NCBI GenBank assembly: GCA_964463965.1
Contig: CAYXED010000008.1
Span: 30,319 to 94,318, forward strand
Reading direction: 5' to 3'
Source: UBA2166 sp964463965
GTDB lineage: Bacteria > Nitrospirota > Nitrospiria > Nitrospirales > UBA2166
Length of the DNA: 64,000 nt
The position numbers and the translations under genes were made by a program. Under the pieces are notes generated by a model. The model was not told the DNA's origin, searched no databases, and worked only from the letters and a program-made list of their open reading frames with translations. This document shows, piece after piece, positions 63,642 through 64,000 of this stretch (position 1 is the stretch's first letter; every line of letters starts with the position of its first letter).

Positions 63642-63654
63642 TGTTCTTTGAAAA
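63642..63654 (+). promoter_or_regulatory. BoxA-like antitermination site in the 16S leader
   Basis: TGTTCTTTGAAAA lies between the promoter and 16S and resembles the boxA element (TGCTCTTTAACA) that binds NusB/NusE to prevent early termination of rRNA transcripts. Confidence 0.5.
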
Positions 63655-63730
63655 TTGAATATTTTTGGTGTTTTAGAAGTGGCGGCCCTCGAGAACTTTT
63701 TTACAAGTTCCTATTTTATATTTTTTTGTA

Positions 63731-64000
63731 AACTCTGAGAGTTTGATCCTGGCTCAGAACGAACGCTGGCGGCGTGCTTAACACATGCAAGTCGAACGAG
63801 AAGCTATCCTTCGGGATGGTGGAGAGTGGCGAACGGGTGAGTAACGCGTGGGCAATCTACCCTTGGGTGGGGGATAACCCTTCGAAAGGAGGGCTAATAC
63901 CGCATATCCAATACTGTCATAAGACTTTATTGAAAATCCTTCGGGAGCCTGAGGAGGAGCTTACGTTCTATCAGCTTGTTGGTGGGGTAATGGCCTACCA
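63731..64000 (+). rRNA. 16S ribosomal RNA, 5' part
   Basis: The conserved start is present: GAGAGTTTGATCCTGGCTC, then GAACGCTGGCGGCGTG, CACATGCAAGTCGA, GGCGAACGGGTGAGTAACGC and GCTAATACCGCATA. By the E. coli numbering the start is at 63731, and about 270 bases are shown before the window ends. The V1 and V2 loops are intact and can place the organism by database search. Confidence 0.97.

Overview
The window is a dense, AT-rich bacterial chromosome segment. Genes lie on both strands with short gaps, and it ends inside a 16S rRNA gene. I see no phage, transposase, integrase or CRISPR array. The content suggests a Gram-negative aerobe: RND efflux pump, c-type cytochromes and a cytochrome bd-like oxidase module. 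That oxidase type, together with an ethylbenzene-dehydrogenase/NxrC-type haem subunit, recalls Nitrospirota and similar chemolithotrophs. The phylum is not settled by eye; the 270 bases of 16S at the end would decide it. Layout, first half: 1-10.9 kb holds housekeeping genes (a partial GspA-like gene, coaE, trxB, thiI, queG, queE, pepA, nagZ, a UMF1-type transporter, a catalytically altered signal peptidase I homologue, greA). 10.9-12.2 kb holds the relic of a SAM hydroxide adenosyltransferase gene, an unknown gene and tatA. 12.4-16.8 kb is an RND adaptor plus permease. 16.8-20.8 kb has an interrupted membrane PAS-like gene, an SLC6-type transporter, mutM, a small SorB-like cytochrome c and riboflavin synthase. 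21-29.5 kb is a branched-chain amino acid block (ilvB, ilvN, ilvC, leuA, leuB) with psd and pssA inside it and asd at its end. Layout, second half: 29.6-41.5 kb has a SpoIID-like gene, a minus-strand run (gpsA, larB, larC, pdxA, a DUF3047-like gene), a secreted PQQ-type sugar dehydrogenase, metH and a periplasmic cupin. 41.7-50.3 kb has an Nramp-like transporter, a rhodanese, a SirB1-type protein, a cation exchanger, the tldD/pmbA protease pair, an NTF2-like protein and amtB. 50.4-54.9 kb has a zinc-ribbon unknown, the methionine-salvage genes mtnB, mtnD and mtnC, a DUF4399-type protein, aat and a LOG-like gene. 55.1-62.6 kb is the most distinctive part: a respiratory module containing a SUMF1-type protein, three tiny membrane proteins not previously called, a 647-residue CydA-like oxidase, two membrane-anchored cytochromes c and a dihaem-c/haem-b protein with a C-terminal membrane anchor. 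A strong terminator follows, then mobA and the rRNA promoter with 16S. How they fit together: the respiratory module looks like one operon that could carry electrons from c-type haems into an oxygen-reducing membrane subunit. metH and the mtn genes together point to methionine synthesis and recycling. larB and larC imply a nickel-pincer enzyme encoded elsewhere. Three signs of decay or altered function stand out: loss of the catalytic Ser and Lys in the LepB homologue, a single in-frame TAG in the PAS-like gene, and the truncated SAM hydroxide adenosyltransferase relic.
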